Assembly (NCBI GenBank): GCA_963703945.1
Contig: CAVPGM010000022.1
Coordinates: forward strand, 1 to 64,000
DNA: 64,000 bases
Origin: JALORV01 sp963703945
GTDB lineage: Bacteria; Pseudomonadota; Gammaproteobacteria; Burkholderiales; Burkholderiaceae_F
Direction: 5' to 3'
A program made the translations under genes and the position numbers. Numbering within the stretch: position 1 is the stretch's first letter; each line of letters starts with the position of its first letter. Under the pieces are notes generated by a model that saw only the letters and a list, made by a program, of their open reading frames with translations, was not told where the DNA came from and did not search any database. This document shows positions 10,007-20,482 of the stretch, in pieces.

Positions 10007-11787
10007 TTGGCGGGCTCCTCGAGCCGGGTTTCCGACGAAGCGAACTGGATGCCGTGCAGGCGCGCGTAGAGGCCGCCGCGCTCGATCAGGTCGCGATGCG
10101 ACCCGACTTCCATCAACCGGCCGTGCTCGAGCACGACGATGCGGTCGGCGCGCTCGATCGTCGACAGCCGATGTGCGACGACGAAAGTCGTGCGGCCTTT
10201 CATCAGGCGCAGCAGCGAGGCCTGGATGTAGCGCTCGGACTCCGAGTCGAGTGAGGAAGTGGCCTCGTCGAGCAGCAGGATCGGCGCGTTCTTGAGCAGC
10301 GCGCGCGCGATCGACAGCCGCTGTCTCTGGCCGCCCGAAAGCTTGACGGCATTTTCGCCGATGCGGCGTATCGAATCCCTGCGGCAGCGACTCGATGAAC
10401 GACAGCAGATAGGCCGCGTCGGCGGCCTCGCGCACCCGCTCGATCGGCGCGTGCGCTGTGCGCCGTAGGCGATGTTGGCGGCGATCGTGTCGTCGAACAG
10501 CACGACGTCCTGCGACACCAGCGCAATCTGGCGCCGCAGGCTGCCGAGCGTAAGTTCCTCGAGCGGCGTGCCGTCGAGCAGGATCTCGCCCGCCGTCGGG
10601 CGAATGAAGCGCGGGATCAGATGAATCGCGGTCGTCTTGCCCGCCCCTGACGGACCGACGAAGGCGATCATCTCGCCCGCGCGCACCGACAGGCTGAAAT
10701 CTCTGAGCGCGTCGCTGTCGGAACCCGCATACCGGAACGAAACGTGGCGGAATTCGATCTCGCCTCGTGCCCGGCCGATGGTCGCGCTGTCCCGCGTCCG
10801 CTTCCGGGGCCGTGTCGATCATCCGGAACACGCTGTCGGCGGCCGCGCCCATGCGCGCCAGCGGACCGTTGAGCGAAGAAAGATGACGCAGCGCCGGCAG
10901 CAACAGCAGCGCCGCCGCGAGGAAGGTCACGAACTCGCCCGGTGACGCCTTCGTGTTCTGCGATTGCCACAGCGCCACCGTCATCACGATCGCCACGCCG
11001 ATCGACGCCAGCACCTGGGCGATCGGCATCGCCGCCGACCAGGCGACCTGCATGCGCATCGCAAAGCCGCGCAGCTTGTCGTTGATCTGCCGGAAGCGCT
11101 GGCTCTCGTATTCGGCGCCGTCGTAGACCTTCACCACCCGCTGGCCCTCGTGCGCCTCCTGTACCGCGCGCGTCATCTCGCCGAGCGTGACCTGGTTCTC
11201 GAGATTGAGGCGCCGCAGCCGGCGGCTGAACGCGCGCAGCGCCAGGCCGATCGGCGGCGAGACGACCATTGCGAGCAGCGTCAGTTGCCAGTTGTAATAG
11301 AACAGCATCGTCAGCAGCCCGACCACGATCAGCGAGTCGCGCACCGCGTTGCTCATCACTTCGGCCGCGAGATTGAGCGCGTTGCTGGCTTCGTTGACGA
11401 ATTTCGAGATGACGATGCCCGATGGTGTGTTCTCGAAGGTCGTCGTCGGCCAGCGCAGCATCCGGTCGAACATCGACATGCGCAGGTCGACCAGCACCGC
11501 CTGCGAGACACGGTTCAGCAGATACGAGCCGGCAAAGATCGCCAGGCCGCGCACGATGAACAGGCCGACGAAGGCGATCGGCATCCAGATCACCGACGAC
11601 GAACTCCTTCTCGAACAGGGCCCGGTCGGTCAGGACACCCGCCAGACGCGCGATCAGGGGCTCGGACGCCGCACTGATGCGCGGTCGCGATCACCCCGAG
11701 GACGAGCATCCGGCGGTGCGAAAGCACCATGCGCAGCAGGCGGTGCAGGTTCGGATCGTCGAGCAGGCGGGGATGGGCGACACTCAT
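10003..11787 (-). CDS. msbA: Lipid A export ATP-binding/permease MsbA (several frame breaks)
   Basis: Half-transporter that flips lipid A-core across the inner membrane, about 594 residues when read across frames. The N-terminal membrane domain starts MSVAHPRLLDDPNLHRLLRM and has about six hydrophobic segments. The ATPase domain shows Walker A VGPSGAGKTT, signature LSGGQRQRLSIARALL, Walker B ILLLDEATSSLDSE and the switch His in VVAHRLST. Frame changes occur near 11690, 11597, 10800, 10440 and 10375. Since MsbA is normally essential, these are likely sequence errors. It leads the LPS operon, diverging from the GT2 genes across 115 nt that should hold both promoters. A drug-type half transporter is the alternative, but the context favours MsbA. 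Confidence 0.87.
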
Positions 11788-11902
11788 CGGGCGGGTCGGC
11801 GCGTCCGGCGACGAGCGCGCCGGGCAGCGCGTAGTGTATGCGATGGCTCCCGTGCAGCCGCGCCGACATCGCCGTTTAAGCTTGCGCCTTGCCGAGGGAG
11901 CC

Positions 11903-12703
11903 ATGATGGCGCGCATTTCCGTCTACATCATCGCCTACAACGAAGCCGACAAGATCGAGGCGGCGCTGAAGAGCGTGACCTGGGCCGACGAGATCGTCGT
12001 CGCCGACTCGTTCTCGACCGACGGCACGCAGGAGATCGCGCGACGCTACACACCGCACGTGCTGCAGGTGCCGTTCGAGGGCTTCGGCAAGTTGCGCAAC
12101 GACGTGCTCGCGAAGCTGACTGGCGACTGGGTGTTCTCGCTCGACGCCGACGAGCGCTGCACCGAGGCCGCCGCCGCCGAGATCCGCTCCATCGTCGAGC
12201 GGCCCGATGCGGCCGATGCATACCGTGTTCCCCGACGCAATTTCTTCTTTGGCCGATGGATCCACCATTCGGGCTGGTTTCCCGACTACCGGCAGCCGCA
12301 GCTGTTCCGCCGCGGCAAGCTGCGCTACACCGACGGACGCAGTGCACGAAAGCTACGTCCTCGACGGCACGCTGGGGACGCTGACCGAGCCGATCGCCCA
12401 GGTGCCGTTCCGCGACCTGGCGCAGATCGTTCACAAGATGCAGCGCTATTCGACGCTCGGTGTCGAGCGGCTGGCCCAGCGTGACACCGTGCCGTCGATG
12501 GCGAGCGCGCTCGCGCATGGCGTGGGTGCGTTTTGCCGGCACTACCTGGTACGGCTTGGATTTCTCGACGGCTGGGCCGGGTTCGTGATCGCGCTGTCGA
12601 ACTTCGAGGGCACGTTCTACCGCTACGCCAAGTACGCCGAGCGCAGGCAGGCGCTGACCCGCGAGCCGACACTGCCGACCAGCCTCAGGCAGGTAGAGCG
12701 CCG
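11903..12703 (+). CDS. Glycosyltransferase family 2, LPS core type (one frame break)
   Basis: GT-A fold transferase of roughly 265 residues similar to the KdtX/WaaE group of core glycosyltransferases. It begins MMARISVYIIAYNEADKIE; VVADSFSTDGTQE and FSLDADERCTEAA carry the nucleotide-sugar and DxD-type metal site. FFFGRWIHHSGWFPDYRQPQ is characteristic of the group. A frame break near 12345 separates LRYTDG from the VHESYVLDG segment. After correction the frame runs without a stop into the second GT2 domain. A TAG at 12694-12696 in a neighbouring frame could be the true end if one more base is wrong, so one fused protein or two adjacent genes are both possible. Confidence 0.78.
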
Positions 12704-13526
12704 ATGCTCGATTTCGGTGATCGTCACCACCTACAACCGGCCGGATGCACTGCGCGCGGTGCTGGACGGACTGCGGGCGCAGACCGATCGCGATTTCGAG
12801 GTGCTGGTTGCCGACGACGGCTCGCGCGACGACACCGGCACGCTGGTCCATGCGACCGCGCGCGGCGCGCCGATCGACGATCCGTCACGTCTGGCAGGAA
12901 GACCGCGGATTCCGTGCCGGCGCGGCCCGCAATCGCGCGACAGCGCAGGCGGCCGGAGACTATGTCGTGTTCCTCGACGGCGACTGCGTGCCGCGGCCGC
13001 ACTTCGTCGCCCGGCATCGTTCGCTCGCGGAATCCGGATGGATGGTCGCCGGCAACCGCGTGCTGCTGTCGGAGGCATTCACGCGCGCCGGCGCTGGGTT
13101 CCGGCACGCCGCTGCACGACGTGGAGCGACGCGCAGTGGCAGAGCGCGCACCGTCGCGGCGACATCAACCGCACGCTTCCGCTGCGCCATCTGCCGCTGG
13201 GACCGCTGCGCAAGCTGGCGGGTGGCCGCTGGCAACGCGTGCGCACCTGCAATCTCGGCGTTTGGCGCACTGACCTGCAGCGCGTCAACGGCTTCGACGA
13301 GGTGTTCGAGGGCTGGGGCTATGAGGACTCGGACCTGGCGGTGCGCCTGATCAATTCCGGCGTGCGCCGCAAGGAAGGTGCATACGCGACCGGCGTGCTG
13401 CATCTGTGGCACCGCGAATACGACCGTCGTGCAGAGGGAGACAACTGGACCCGTCTGCAACAGCGCATCCACGACAGGGCGACGCGCGCCGAGCGCGGTC
13501 TCGACCAGTACACAATCAGCAGCTGA
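12704..13526 (+). CDS. Glycosyltransferase family 2 (frame breaks; possibly fused to the preceding gene)
   Basis: Second GT2 enzyme of about 270 residues. Segments are ISVIVTTYNRPDALRAVLDG, VLVADDGSRDDT, then in another frame AARNRATAQAAGDYVVFLDG and DCVPRPHF (metal site), then VRTCNLGVWRTDLQRVNGFD and WGYEDSDLAVRL. The last is the ED acidic motif of the C-terminal part of such enzymes. Frame changes fall near 12890 and near 13090. The ATG at 12704 is slightly out of frame with the TTYNR segment, so another break at the start is likely if it is a separate gene. The role is LPS or other surface-glycan synthesis from position opposite msbA. Confidence 0.75.
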
Positions 13527-13586
13527 GGGGGACTGGCCCAACGCACGTAGTGCGGCCAGGGGCAAAGTTCATTTCCCCTCCGCGTT

Positions 13587-15215
13587 CTATGCGCCACACT
13601 TGGGCAGGTTGCGTTCGGCCGTGCAAAGGTCCCGATCCAACCAGATCTCGAAGGTGTCGGTCTTCGGCGCAGCGTTGCGCAGTGTCTGCACCGCGACCGT
13701 CTCGCCGCCGGCCTCGCCGACCACTTTGGCCAGCCAGCGTGCGAAGCCGCGGTCGCTCTTGCCCTGCACCCGGATCTGGCTGCTCGCGGGGGCGCGCGTT
13801 CCCACCAGCTCGATGCCCGGTGCCTCGTAGCCAGCGACGCGCAGGCGAACGGCGAGTGCCTCGGCGATCGGGCGCTGTGACTCGTTGGCGATCTGGATGA
13901 ATGCCACCGGCCGGCGTTCGGCTGCGCCATCGAGCAGGACCTGGACCTTTTCGGCCTGACCCGCGGTGTACTTGCCGATCGGCGCCGCGCGCTTGAGCAG
14001 GCGCTCGATATCGCCACGGTTGACGAGCAGCGTGCCGGGCAGCGCCGCCTGCAGCAGCACCAGCGTGTTGACCACCCCAGACTGCACCGAGGCACTCGGC
14101 TTGTCGCGTCCGGCATCGAGCCGGCTTAACGCTTCCGCGACTGCCAGCGGCACGGCATCCGACAGCAGATCCGGGTCGGTCACCAGCGTGGTGGTCGCCG
14201 CGATCCTCGTCTGGCTGTCCTCGCCGAACATCTGGTCGACGAGCTGGTCGGCCCGACGTCGTGTCTCGGGCGTCGGCGGTATTCGCGGCAGCCGGACCAG
14301 AGGCGTCTGCTGGGCGGCGATCTCCGGGCGCAGCACCTTCTTTTCCGGCTCAAGTGCCGCCGGAGCCGTCGGCGCGGGCGCCACCTTGGCCGTTCGGCAC
14401 GCTGGCGCGCACCAGCGCGGCAGGCTCGACACTGGGCGACAGCGACGCGACGCGGGCAGCCGCGTCGGCGAGCTGGGCCTCGTCGAGCCCCTCGCGGTCT
14501 GCCGCAGCGCGCTCGAACGATACGCGCGCGAGCTCCATCTCGCCAAGCTGCGCATAGACGTGGCCGAGGTAATAGCGCGCCCGCGCGTTGCCGGGCACAT
14601 GCTCCAGCGCATCGAGATAGTAGTTGCGCGCGGCCTGCAGGTTCGGTTCTCGACCGAACTGCTCCTCGAGGCCGAGCTGCAGATTGCGCCGCGATTCACT
14701 GGACTTGTAGAACTGCCACCCACCGCCCGCTGCGACGGCCGCCAGCAGCAGCGCAACCCCGGCGACGATCATCTGGCGATAGCGCCGGCGCGGCGGCACG
14801 TAGCGCTGGCGCGCCACCGTCGGCTGCCCGAGGCGACGCTTGACCTCGTCGCTCAGCGCTACAAAGGCCGGGGTCGTCCTTGGCTCCGCCCCAGTCCAGC
14901 AGATCGAGCGCATGGATCTGTCCGAATCCGAGCGGCGGCACCACGGTTTCGATGCGGACCGGCAGCAGCTTGCCGGCCTCCAGCGCGCGCATCGACTCGT
15001 CGCGGACGAAGCTCGAACGGGTCGACGACTGCGACCACAGCACGATGACGACGCGCGCCTCGGTCGAGCTGCTTCTCGATGACTTCGGCGAACTCCGACC
15101 CGCCGGGAAGCTCGCGGTCCCACCAGACTTCGATGCCGAATCCGGCGAGTCCCTGTGCGACGTATTCCGCAGTGTCGCGGTTGTCGCGCGAGTAGCTGAT
15201 GAAGACCTGGGTCAA
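13587..15215 (-). CDS. TIR domain - transmembrane - TPR protein (three frame breaks)
   Basis: Across frames this is a protein of about 540 residues. The N-terminal TIR domain (about 1-130) shows TQVFISYSRDNRDTAEYVAQ, WWDRELPGGSEF and SSFVRDE, whose Glu is the position used by NAD-cleaving TIR enzymes. One hydrophobic segment follows near 165-185 (MIVAGVALLLAAVAAGGGW), then a TPR-like stretch (NLQAARNYYLDALEHVPG, ARYYLGHVYAQLGEMELARV). A Pro/Ala linker leads to a C-terminal domain with VAFIQIANESQRPIAEALA and VRLRVAGYEAPGIELVG, resembling LytR_C-type domains. Only a TTG at 15215 is available as start, because an in-frame TAG lies just upstream. Frame breaks are near 15050, 14880 and 14390. Defence or stress signalling is an inference from the TIR domain only. 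Confidence 0.72.
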
Positions 15216-15310
15216 CGGTTTGATCCTGAACCGCTAAGAGTGGTCACGCACAATGGCTTGCGCCGCCCGCATCGCGCCATCCCGCCCAGACGCGAGCGAC
15301 GGCTGGAACG

Positions 15311-18300
15311 TCACGCGCCGTAGCTGAAGCGCGCCTGTCGAACCCGCACCTGCCCACGCAGGTCGGCGATCAGGCGATCATCGGGACGAACCCGCCAGTC
15401 CTCGGGCAGCGCGACCTCAGCCGTGCCGCAATCGTTGCTGTACGAAACCACCACGCGGCAGCCGCCACCGGCGCCGCCGTTGGCCACGCGATACGGGCTC
15501 AATGCTTCGCGCAGACGGTCGGCGTCGCCGGCGCCGTCCAGTTCGATGCGCAAACGCGCCGCCGCGGTCGCGCGCGCCTCGGTCAGGTCCATCAGATCGT
15601 CGGCCGAGATCGACAGACGTTGCGTGAACTCGTCGTAGCGCACCTTGCCCGTGACGAACAGCAGCTGGTCTTCCTTAAGGAGCGCCCGCTTGCGATCGTA
15701 GAGTTCGGAGAAAACCATCAGTTCGAGCTGCGCGGTGCCGTCGTCGAGCACCACCACCCCCATTCGTCCGCGCCGCGTGTTCTGGCTGCGCGCAGCGACG
15801 ATGACGCCGGCGAGCTTGACCAGATCACGCGCCTGCCTGACCTCGGCCAGCGGGGTCGGGGCCAGTCGGCGCGCCTCGGCCGCGAACTCGGTGAAGAGGT
15901 GCCCCGAGAAGTAGTAGCCGAGCGCAAGCTTCTCGTTCGACAGCTGCTCGCGCGTGCTCCAGCGCGTCGCCTTGACGTACTCGACATGGCGCACCGCGCC
16001 GTCTGGACCGCCGAACAGGCTTGCCTGCCCGGCGGCCGCGGCCTCGTGCTGCGCGGCGTCGATCGCGCGGCCGACGCTGGCGAGCAGCGTGGCGCGGTCG
16101 TCGAGCAGTCGGTCGAGCGCGCCGGCACGCACGAGCGCCTCGACCACGCGGCGATTGATGACGTGCTTGTCGACGCGGGCGGTGAGGTCGAACAGATCCG
16201 TGAACGGCCCGCCTGCACTGCGCGCGGCGAGGATCGCTTCGATCGCGCCCTGCCCGGTTCCCTTGATGCCTCCAAGACCGTAGCGGATGGTCTTCGAGTC
16301 GACCGGCTCGAATCGCCAGCTGCCGGCATTGACGTCAGGAGGCAGAACCTTGAGGCCGAGCGACTTGCAGTCCTCGATGAGGTCTTTCACCTTGTCGGTG
16401 TCGTCCATCACGGTCGACAGGTTGGCCGCCATGAAGGCCGCTGGATAGTGCGCCTTGAAGTAAGCCGTCTGGTAGGCGACGACGGCATAGGCAGCCGAGT
16501 GGCTCTTGTTGAAGCCGTAGCCTGCGAACTTCTCCATGTGGTCGAAGAGTTCGTGTCGCGACATCCGCGGTTCACGCCTTTCGCTGCCGCGCCCGTCGAC
16601 GAAGATCGAGTCCGGTGCTTCGCCATTTCCTCGGGCTTCTTCTTGCCCATCGCGCGCCGCAGCAGGTCGGCACCTGCCGAGCGAATAGCCGCCGACCACC
16701 TGGGCGATGCGCATCACCTGCTCCTGGTACACCATCACGCCGTAGGTCTCGGCGAGAATCGGCTCGATCGAAGGATGCAGGTACTCGACGCGCTGGCGCC
16801 CGTGCTTGCGCTCGATGAAGTCCGGGATCAGATCCATCGGACCCGGGCGGTACAGCGCGTTCAACGCGATCAGGTCCTCCAGGCGGTCGGGCTTCGCGCG
16901 CTTCAGCAGCTCGCGCATGCCGCGTGATTCGAACTGGAAGATCGCCGTTGTGGCCGCCTGCTTGAAGACTTCATAGGTCTTCGGATCGTCGAGCGGCAGC
17001 GTCTCCAGCGTCAGCGCGAACGACGGGTCGAGTCGGCGCACGTAGGTCGAGCGTCAGGTCGAGGATCGTCAGCGTGGTGAGTCCGAGGAAGTCGAACTTC
17101 ACCAGCCCGATGGCTTCGACATCGTCCTTGTCGAACTGGCTGATCGCGGCTTCGGTTCCCTGCGCGCGGTACAGCGGACAGAAGTCGGTGAGCTTGCCGG
17201 GCGCGATCAGCACCCCGCCCGCATGCATGCCGACGTTGCGCGTCAGCCCTTCGAGCGGCCGCGCCAGCTCGATCAGCTCCTGGAACTCCTCGTCAGCTCG
17301 TTCACCGCATCGGCAAACGCCGGCTCTTCCTCGAGGGCGCGCTCGAGCGTCCAGGGATCGGCCGGATTGTGCGGAATCAGCTTCGACAGCGTGTCGCACT
17401 TCGTGTACGGCAGGTCGAGCACTCGTCCGGCATCACGCACGACCGCCTTCGCGCCCAGCGTGCCGAAGGTGGCGATCTGCGAAACCGCTTCGTGCCCGTA
17501 CTTGTTCTTGACGTAGTCGATCACGCGGTCGCGGTTGTCCTGGCAGAAGTCGATGTCGAAGTCCGGCATCGACACGCGTTCCGGATTCAGGAAGCGCTCG
17601 AACAGCAGTTCGTAGCGCAGCGGATCGAGATCGGTGATGCCGAGCGAGTACGCCACCAGCGATCCGGCACCCGAGCCCCGCCCGGGGCCGACCGGGATGC
17701 CGTTTGATTTCGCCCAGTTGATGAAGTCCGCGACGATCAGGAAGTAGCCTGAAAATCCCATCTTCGCGATCGTCTCGAGTTCGAGATCGAGTCGAGCTGC
17801 GTATTCCGCACGTCGGTCGTCGCGCACCGAGGGCTCGGGGTACAGTGAAGCGAGGCGCCGTTCCAGCCCTTCGTGGGAGAGGTCGTGGCAGTGCCGATCG
17901 AGCGTCACCCCCGCGGGTACCGGATAGTCGGGCAGGCGCGGCTCTGCCGAGTTCGAGTTCGAGATTGCAGCGTTTGGCGATCTCGACCGAATTGGCGATT
18001 GCGACCGGCACGTCGGCAAACAGCTCGGCCATCTGCGACTGTGATTTGAAGTACTGCTCCGGCGTGATACCGACGCGGGCGACGCGGATCAGCGAGCGTG
18101 TAGCCCTCTGCGATGCACACGCGCGCCTCGTGCGCGCGAAAGTCTTCCCGCGCAAGAAACTGGATCGGGTGCGTGGCGACGACTGGCAAAGCCAGCCGTG
18201 CCGCGAGTCCGAGCGTGACCTGCGTGCAGGCGGTGTCGCGCGCCTCGCCGGTGCGTTGCAGCTCGAGATAAAGCCGCTCCGGAAAGGCCGCGGCGAGCCG

Positions 18301-18780
18301 CTGCGCGGCGAGCGTGGCGGCCTCCAGCTTCCCGGAGAGCAGCAGTGCGCCGATTTCGCCATGGCGCGCACCCGAGAGCGCGATCAGACCGCGGCTACGC
18401 GAACCACCATCCTCCTCGAACCAGCCTGTCTTCAGTTCGGCGCGACTGCGATACTGGTTCTCCAGATAAGCCCGGGTGAGCAGCGCGCATAGATTCAGGT
18501 ATCCGACCCGGTCCTGGGCCAGCAGAGCCATCCGATAGGGACTGTCGCGGTCGACATCATTGGTCAGCCAGACGTCACAGCCGAGGATCGGCTTCACGCC
18601 CGCGCGGCGCGCGGCCTGGTAGAAGCGCACCGCTCCGAACACGTTGGCGCTGTCGGTCAGTGCGAGCGCACCCTGTCCATCAGCAGCCGCACGGCCGACC
18701 GCGTCATCGATGCGCACGATGCCATCGACAACCGAAAACTCGGAATGCAGACGCAGGTGGACGAATTGCGGTCCGCTCAT
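15311..18780 (-). CDS. dnaE: DNA polymerase III alpha subunit (several frame breaks)
   Basis: Catalytic subunit of the replicative polymerase, about 1156 residues (E. coli 1160). The PHP domain opens MSGPQFVHLRLHSEFSVVDG. The active-site Asp pair lies in MPDFDIDFCQDNRDRVIDYV near residue 405, after GSGAGSLVAYSLGITDLDPL. YGFNKSHSAAYAVVAYQTAY is the conserved fingers/helix region. A C-terminal OB-fold (NTRRGRMGVVVLDDGTAQLE) ends the protein. Frame changes occur near 18100, 17930, 17290, 17050 and in a compensated patch at 16570-16690; essentiality argues these are sequence errors. The ATG is 3 nt from the end of a 272-bp palindromic repeat, so the repeat forms the 5' leader and supplies the only SD-like AGATAGG. 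Confidence 0.93.
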
Positions 18781-18783
18781 GGG

Positions 18784-19055
18784 AGAACCTATCTCAGAGT
18801 CCCCGGTGGTCGCGGCGAGGTCGCATGGGGTGCAGGGCTAGACGCGGCGAGGGGACCATTGCGTGTGCAAGGACCCGAGCCGCAACAACGCCATGCGCCC
18901 CATGCGACCCCGCCCCGTAGGGTTGCGCAAAGAAGCGGGCGGCTGCGGCGTTGGCCGGCTCGGCCGTAGGCTCGGCTACTGTCTTTCGCCAGCCGCCTTG
19001 CGTCCGCCCGCTTCTTTGCACAACGCGATCCATCGGGGACTCTGAGATAGGTTCT
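18784..19055. repeat. 272-bp palindromic repeat, family 1, copy A
   Basis: The ends are inverted repeats of about 26 bp (18784-18809 and 19030-19055, one mismatch; outermost AGAACCTATCTCAGAGTCCC). Inside are two perfect-stem hairpins. GGTCGCATGGGG (18819-18830) pairs with CCCCATGCGACC (18898-18909). GCAAAGAAGCGGGCGG (18927-18942) pairs with CCGCCCGCTTCTTTGC (19004-19019). Copy B (58850-59121) has the same length in the opposite orientation, and copy C (32070-32123) is a deleted form. There is no transposase and no obvious target duplication. It resembles a miniature inverted-repeat element or a structured RNA leader. Its left end is 3 nt from the dnaE ATG. Confidence 0.9.
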
Positions 19056-19225
19056 TGATTCTGCCACCCGTGCCGCGCGCGCTTGTGGATAACATCGCGC
19101 GTCAGCGGTTTTTCGTTCGGGACGTTGATCTGAAACGCGGGAATGAACGGTTCTTTTCGCGCCGGGGCGTGTTTCACCATCTGGAGGCAACGGTTATCGT
19201 TGCCGGCGCGCCCACGGGAGCATCC

Positions 19226-19714
19226 ATGCATCGTGTCCTGATTTGCCTGATCGTTGCCGCGCTGCCTGCGTTAGCGGACGCGCAGACCATCTATAAGGTG
19301 TTGATGCCGGACGGCAGCGTGCTGTTCACCGACGCGCCTCCACCCGGAGGCAAGGTGCTCGAGGAACGCGAGGCGAAGAGCACGCCGAAGGCTCCCGCGC
19401 GCGCCCCTCGGCCTACACCGGCCGGCGTCCCGGGCACTTCGGGCGAGCCACAAACCACCTCTGTCGCTGCCAAGGAGCGGGCAATCGATGCGGCGATGAA
19501 GGAAATCGCCTCGGCCGAAAGCACCCTGCAAGCGGCGAAACGCAGGCTGGAGGCGGGCCGTGAACCGCTGCCGGGCGAACGGCTCGGACTGGCGGGGGGC
19601 GGCAGCCGCCTGTCGCCCGAGTACGACGAGCGGATCGCCGGACTGGAACGAGAAGTCGCGGCGGCCGAGGCGCGCCTGCAGAAGGCCTACGCAGCGCGTA
19701 ACGCCGCGCGTTAG
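19226..19714 (+). CDS. DUF4124-type periplasmic protein
   Basis: A 162-residue protein with a signal peptide (MHRVLICLIVAALPALADAQ). The DUF4124 pattern IYKVLMPDGSVLFTDAPPPG follows at about 21-42, then a Pro/Ala-rich linker, then a charged coiled-coil C terminus (about 85-160). A GGGAG Shine-Dalgarno sits eight nt before the ATG. DUF4124 proteins are common in the periplasm of beta- and gammaproteobacteria; function is not known. It is divergent from dnaE beyond the palindromic repeat. The 170 nt between the repeat and this start hold no other gene I can support. Confidence 0.82.
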   Translation: MHRVLICLIVAALPALADAQTIYKVLMPDGSVLFTDAPPPGGKVLEEREAKSTPKAPARAPRPTPAGVPGTSGEPQTTSVAAKERAIDAAMKEIASAESTLQAAKRRLEAGREPLPGERLGLAGGGSRLSPEYDERIAGLEREVAAAEARLQKAYAARNAAR

Positions 19715-19863
19715 GCCCGCGACGCCCGTTGGACGGCGCCATCGCTGCATCCGCGGAGCCGGTCGCGCATTTCCGCAGCAAAAGGCCCGCTTCCTCGGGC
19801 ATTGCCGCTGAGGATCAGCCGCTACCGTCGCGCCCGTCCTTCATATCAGCTTGAATCGGCCGC

Positions 19864-20421
19864 ATGCTGCAAGTGCTCGTCACGATCGTGGCAACTCTCG
19901 TGGCCATCGCCCTGGTCGCCGGAATCGGGCTGGCCATTCTGCGAAAGAAGTCACGCGACCGCTCGTTGTCCGGCCAGTGGCCGTTCAGCCTGCGCAAGCC
20001 GCTGTCCGAGCCCGAGCAGGTTCTTTACTTCCGCCTGTGCAGCGCGCTGCCCGATCACATCGTGCTCGCTCAGGTCGGACTGTCGCGCTTCATCGCGGTC
20101 CGGCGCGGGCACGATGCACGCGCCTGGCACGATCGCATCAGCCGCATGAGCGTCGACTATCTGGTGTGCAGCCGAGACGCCACGGTACTCGCCGCGATCG
20201 AGGTCGACGACGCCTCGCATCGCCAGCCCGACCGCGTGCTCGCCGACGCGAGGAAAGAGAAGGCACTTGCCGCGGCGGGAGTCAAACTGATCCGCTGGAA
20301 CCTGAACGCCATGCCCGATGCAGCGGCGATCCAGGCGGCGATCGCGACAGAGCATGCGACCAGCACCCGCAAGTCGGTGATGACTGGACTGACGCAGCCT
20401 CCGGGATTTCGTCCGGCGTGA
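19864..20421 (+). CDS. DUF2726 domain protein, membrane anchored
   Basis: A 185-residue protein with an N-terminal membrane anchor (VLVTIVATLVAIALVAGIGL) followed by a DUF2726 domain. The domain shows PLSEPEQVLYFRLCSALPDH, ILAQVGLSRF-like continuation, and VDYLVCSRDATVLAAIEVDD with DASH. The fold resembles restriction-like nucleases (Asp and ExD-type residues), but no activity is established. The gene is followed 17 nt later by a strong hairpin terminator, so it ends its transcript. It is the last ordinary chromosomal gene before the accessory stretch. Confidence 0.82.
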   Translation: MLQVLVTIVATLVAIALVAGIGLAILRKKSRDRSLSGQWPFSLRKPLSEPEQVLYFRLCSALPDHIVLAQVGLSRFIAVRRGHDARAWHDRISRMSVDYLVCSRDATVLAAIEVDDASHRQPDRVLADARKEKALAAAGVKLIRWNLNAMPDAAAIQAAIATEHATSTRKSVMTGLTQPPGFRPA

Positions 20422-20438
20422 GGGTTCGTCACAGCAAA

Positions 20439-20466
20439 CGGCCCGCGTTAAAGCGGGCCGTTCTGT
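20439..20466 (+). terminator. Rho-independent terminator after the DUF2726 gene
   Basis: Perfect 8-bp GC stem CGGCCCGC / GCGGGCCG with a six-base loop (GTTAAA) followed by TTCTGTT. It lies 17 nt after the stop codon of the gene upstream. Confidence 0.8.
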
Positions 20467-20469
20467 TAC

Positions 20470-20481
20470 TGGCGTCCCCTA
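20470..20481. repeat. 12-nt copy of the tRNA-Glu 3' end (candidate attL)
   Basis: TGGCGTCCCCTA here is identical to positions 27070-27081, the last twelve bases (including CCA) of the tRNA-Glu gene. The two copies are direct repeats flanking 6.6 kb of accessory genes that lie downstream of the tRNA 3' end. This is the usual geometry of tRNA-targeted integration. No integrase is visible between them, and a similar 12-mer occurs by chance or otherwise at 51432, so this is a candidate only. Confidence 0.4.
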
Positions 20482-20482
20482 G

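Noticed and set aside
10003..11787. MsbA as the exporter/peptidase for the double-glycine peptide
   Set aside because: No N-terminal C39 peptidase domain is present in it or in the visible part of the exporter at 63222; the exporter must be elsewhere if the peptide is secreted.
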